Source: JAGLTN01 sp023135255
GTDB lineage: Bacteria > Planctomycetota > Phycisphaerae > Sedimentisphaerales > Anaerobacaceae
Reading direction: 5' to 3'
NCBI GenBank assembly: GCA_030639495.1
Contig: DAOWCP010000001.1
Coordinates: 15,016-79,015, forward strand
DNA length: 64,000 nucleotides
Under the pieces are notes generated by a model. That model ran no database searches. It was not told the origin of the DNA and saw only the letters and a list, made by a program, of their open reading frames with translations. The number at the start of each line of letters is the position of its first letter. The stretch's first letter is position 1. Below are positions 63,385 to 64,000 of the stretch, piece by piece. A program made the translations under genes and the position numbers.

Positions 63385-63461
63385 ATTGCTCTTTATAAAA
63401 AAGTTTATAAGTGTTTAATCCGACAGCGAAAGCCAGGCAGGCTTAACGGTGTAGAGCTTCA

Positions 63462-63535
<74 letters not shown>

Positions 63536-63575
63536 TTTCGATCTGCTTGGAACAGCAAGTCGGTTATAAAGGTTC

Positions 63576-63648
<73 letters not shown>

Positions 63649-63840
63649 ATGACTGAACTTTTATAGTTTAGTCTGTTTAATAAGCTCTTTAACAAGTTAA
63701 TAATACAAGATGCGTGTAATGTTTTTTTCTTTTCCGGGAAAAAACATATTACATATTATATATAGCGCAAACTTAGAATTGATCTAAAACCAATATGTGT
63801 TTTCAAGAAAAAAGGCAATCAATCAATCAAAGATTGATAT

Positions 63841-64000
63841 GGTCAAGTTACTAAGAGTGTATGGGGGATGTCTAGGCGTCGAAAGGCGATGAAGGACGTG
63901 ATTGGCTGCGATAAGCCTGGGGCAGGTGTCAAATAACCGTTAATCCCAGGATTTCCGAATGGGGTAACCCGTTGTCACAGGGCAACCTGATGGCATCATC
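63841..64000 (+). rRNA. rrl: 23S ribosomal RNA, 5' part
   Basis: The 5' end matches the conserved start of 23S rRNA: GGTCAAGTTACTAAG, then GGATGTCTAGGCG, AAAGGCGATGAAGGACGTG and ATTTCCGAATGGGG. The gene continues past the window end. Confidence 0.95.

Larger units (their letters stand above)
62718..63461. other. Region before the rRNA operon, without 16S
   Basis: 744 bases. They contain repeat copy 7 (62742-62844), the rRNA promoter (63176-63204) and a leader with a terminator-like hairpin (63350-63384). No 16S rRNA sequence is present; the 16S 3' end (CACCTCCTTT) is not seen. Confidence 0.7.

Noticed and set aside
62718..63461. 16S rRNA gene expected before tRNA-Ile
   Set aside because: The space between symporter and tRNA is only 744 bases and contains no conserved 16S segments.

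Overview
The window looks like a chromosomal stretch from a Planctomycetota bacterium, most likely class Phycisphaerae and close to Sedimentisphaerales. The evidence is a PEP-CTERM surface protein, several secreted glycoside hydrolases, a sugar-oxidoreductase/epimerase/URO-D-like catabolic cluster, and an rRNA operon whose 16S gene is not next to its 23S gene. DNA composition is AT-leaning. No transposase, phage module or CRISPR array was seen.

Layout. 0-8 kb: 3' end of prephenate dehydratase (PheA), an ABC transporter pair, a GH78-like lipoprotein with a DUF4139 protein, an MscS channel and tRNA-Leu(CAG). 8.4-15.5 kb: a glycan-assembly island with five glycosyltransferases, a methyltransferase and a DegT/DnrJ aminotransferase. 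15.9-19.4 kb: a probable free-standing small RNA, two tandem zinc-ribbon membrane proteins and a PEP-CTERM protein. 19.4-23.1 kb: a caspase-like protease, ParB without ParA, and a non-coding region with two parS sites and a DnaA box. 23-30 kb: HAD phosphatase, HExxH lipoprotein, sugar MFS transporter, RNase P RNA and NadB. 30-33.3 kb: a three-gene sugar-acid/sugar cluster. 33-38 kb: two nuclease-like genes (HsdR-N type, and PD-(D/E)XK plus a possible PUA/EVE-like domain) flanking TauE/SafE and PCMT. 38-44.5 kb: DacB, GxGYxYP protein, RnpA, MerR, MlaD-like and a galactokinase-like kinase. 44.5-49.1 kb: two secreted glycosidase-type genes (GH27/36-like, DUF2961/GH172). 49-51 kb: tRNA-Leu(UAG) and XseAB. 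51.3-56.9 kb: a small membrane peptide, a DJ-1 protein and a three-gene Hsp70 cassette (membrane GrpE-like, lidless Hsp70, membrane TerB/degenerate-J). 57-62.7 kb: AraD-type aldolase/epimerase, fucose/arabinose isomerase-like protein, small membrane proteins and a sodium:solute symporter. 63.1-64 kb: an rRNA promoter, tRNA-Ile, tRNA-Ala and the 5' end of 23S rRNA.

Two home-grown repeat families run through the right two thirds. One is a ~100-bp element with a palindromic head and internal inverted repeats (seven loci). The other is a stem-loop element (three copies) that each time carries the same promoter-like TTG(T/A)GT-16-TATAAT module upstream of a gene.

The genes together suggest a saccharolytic, polysaccharide-degrading lifestyle: secreted hydrolases release sugars, MFS and sodium symporters import them, and AraD, isomerase, kinase and oxidoreductase steps feed them into central metabolism. 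The least expected units are the membrane-tethered Hsp70 cassette, the unlinked 23S operon with a terminator-like hairpin in its leader, the free-standing small RNA and the promoter-carrying repeats.
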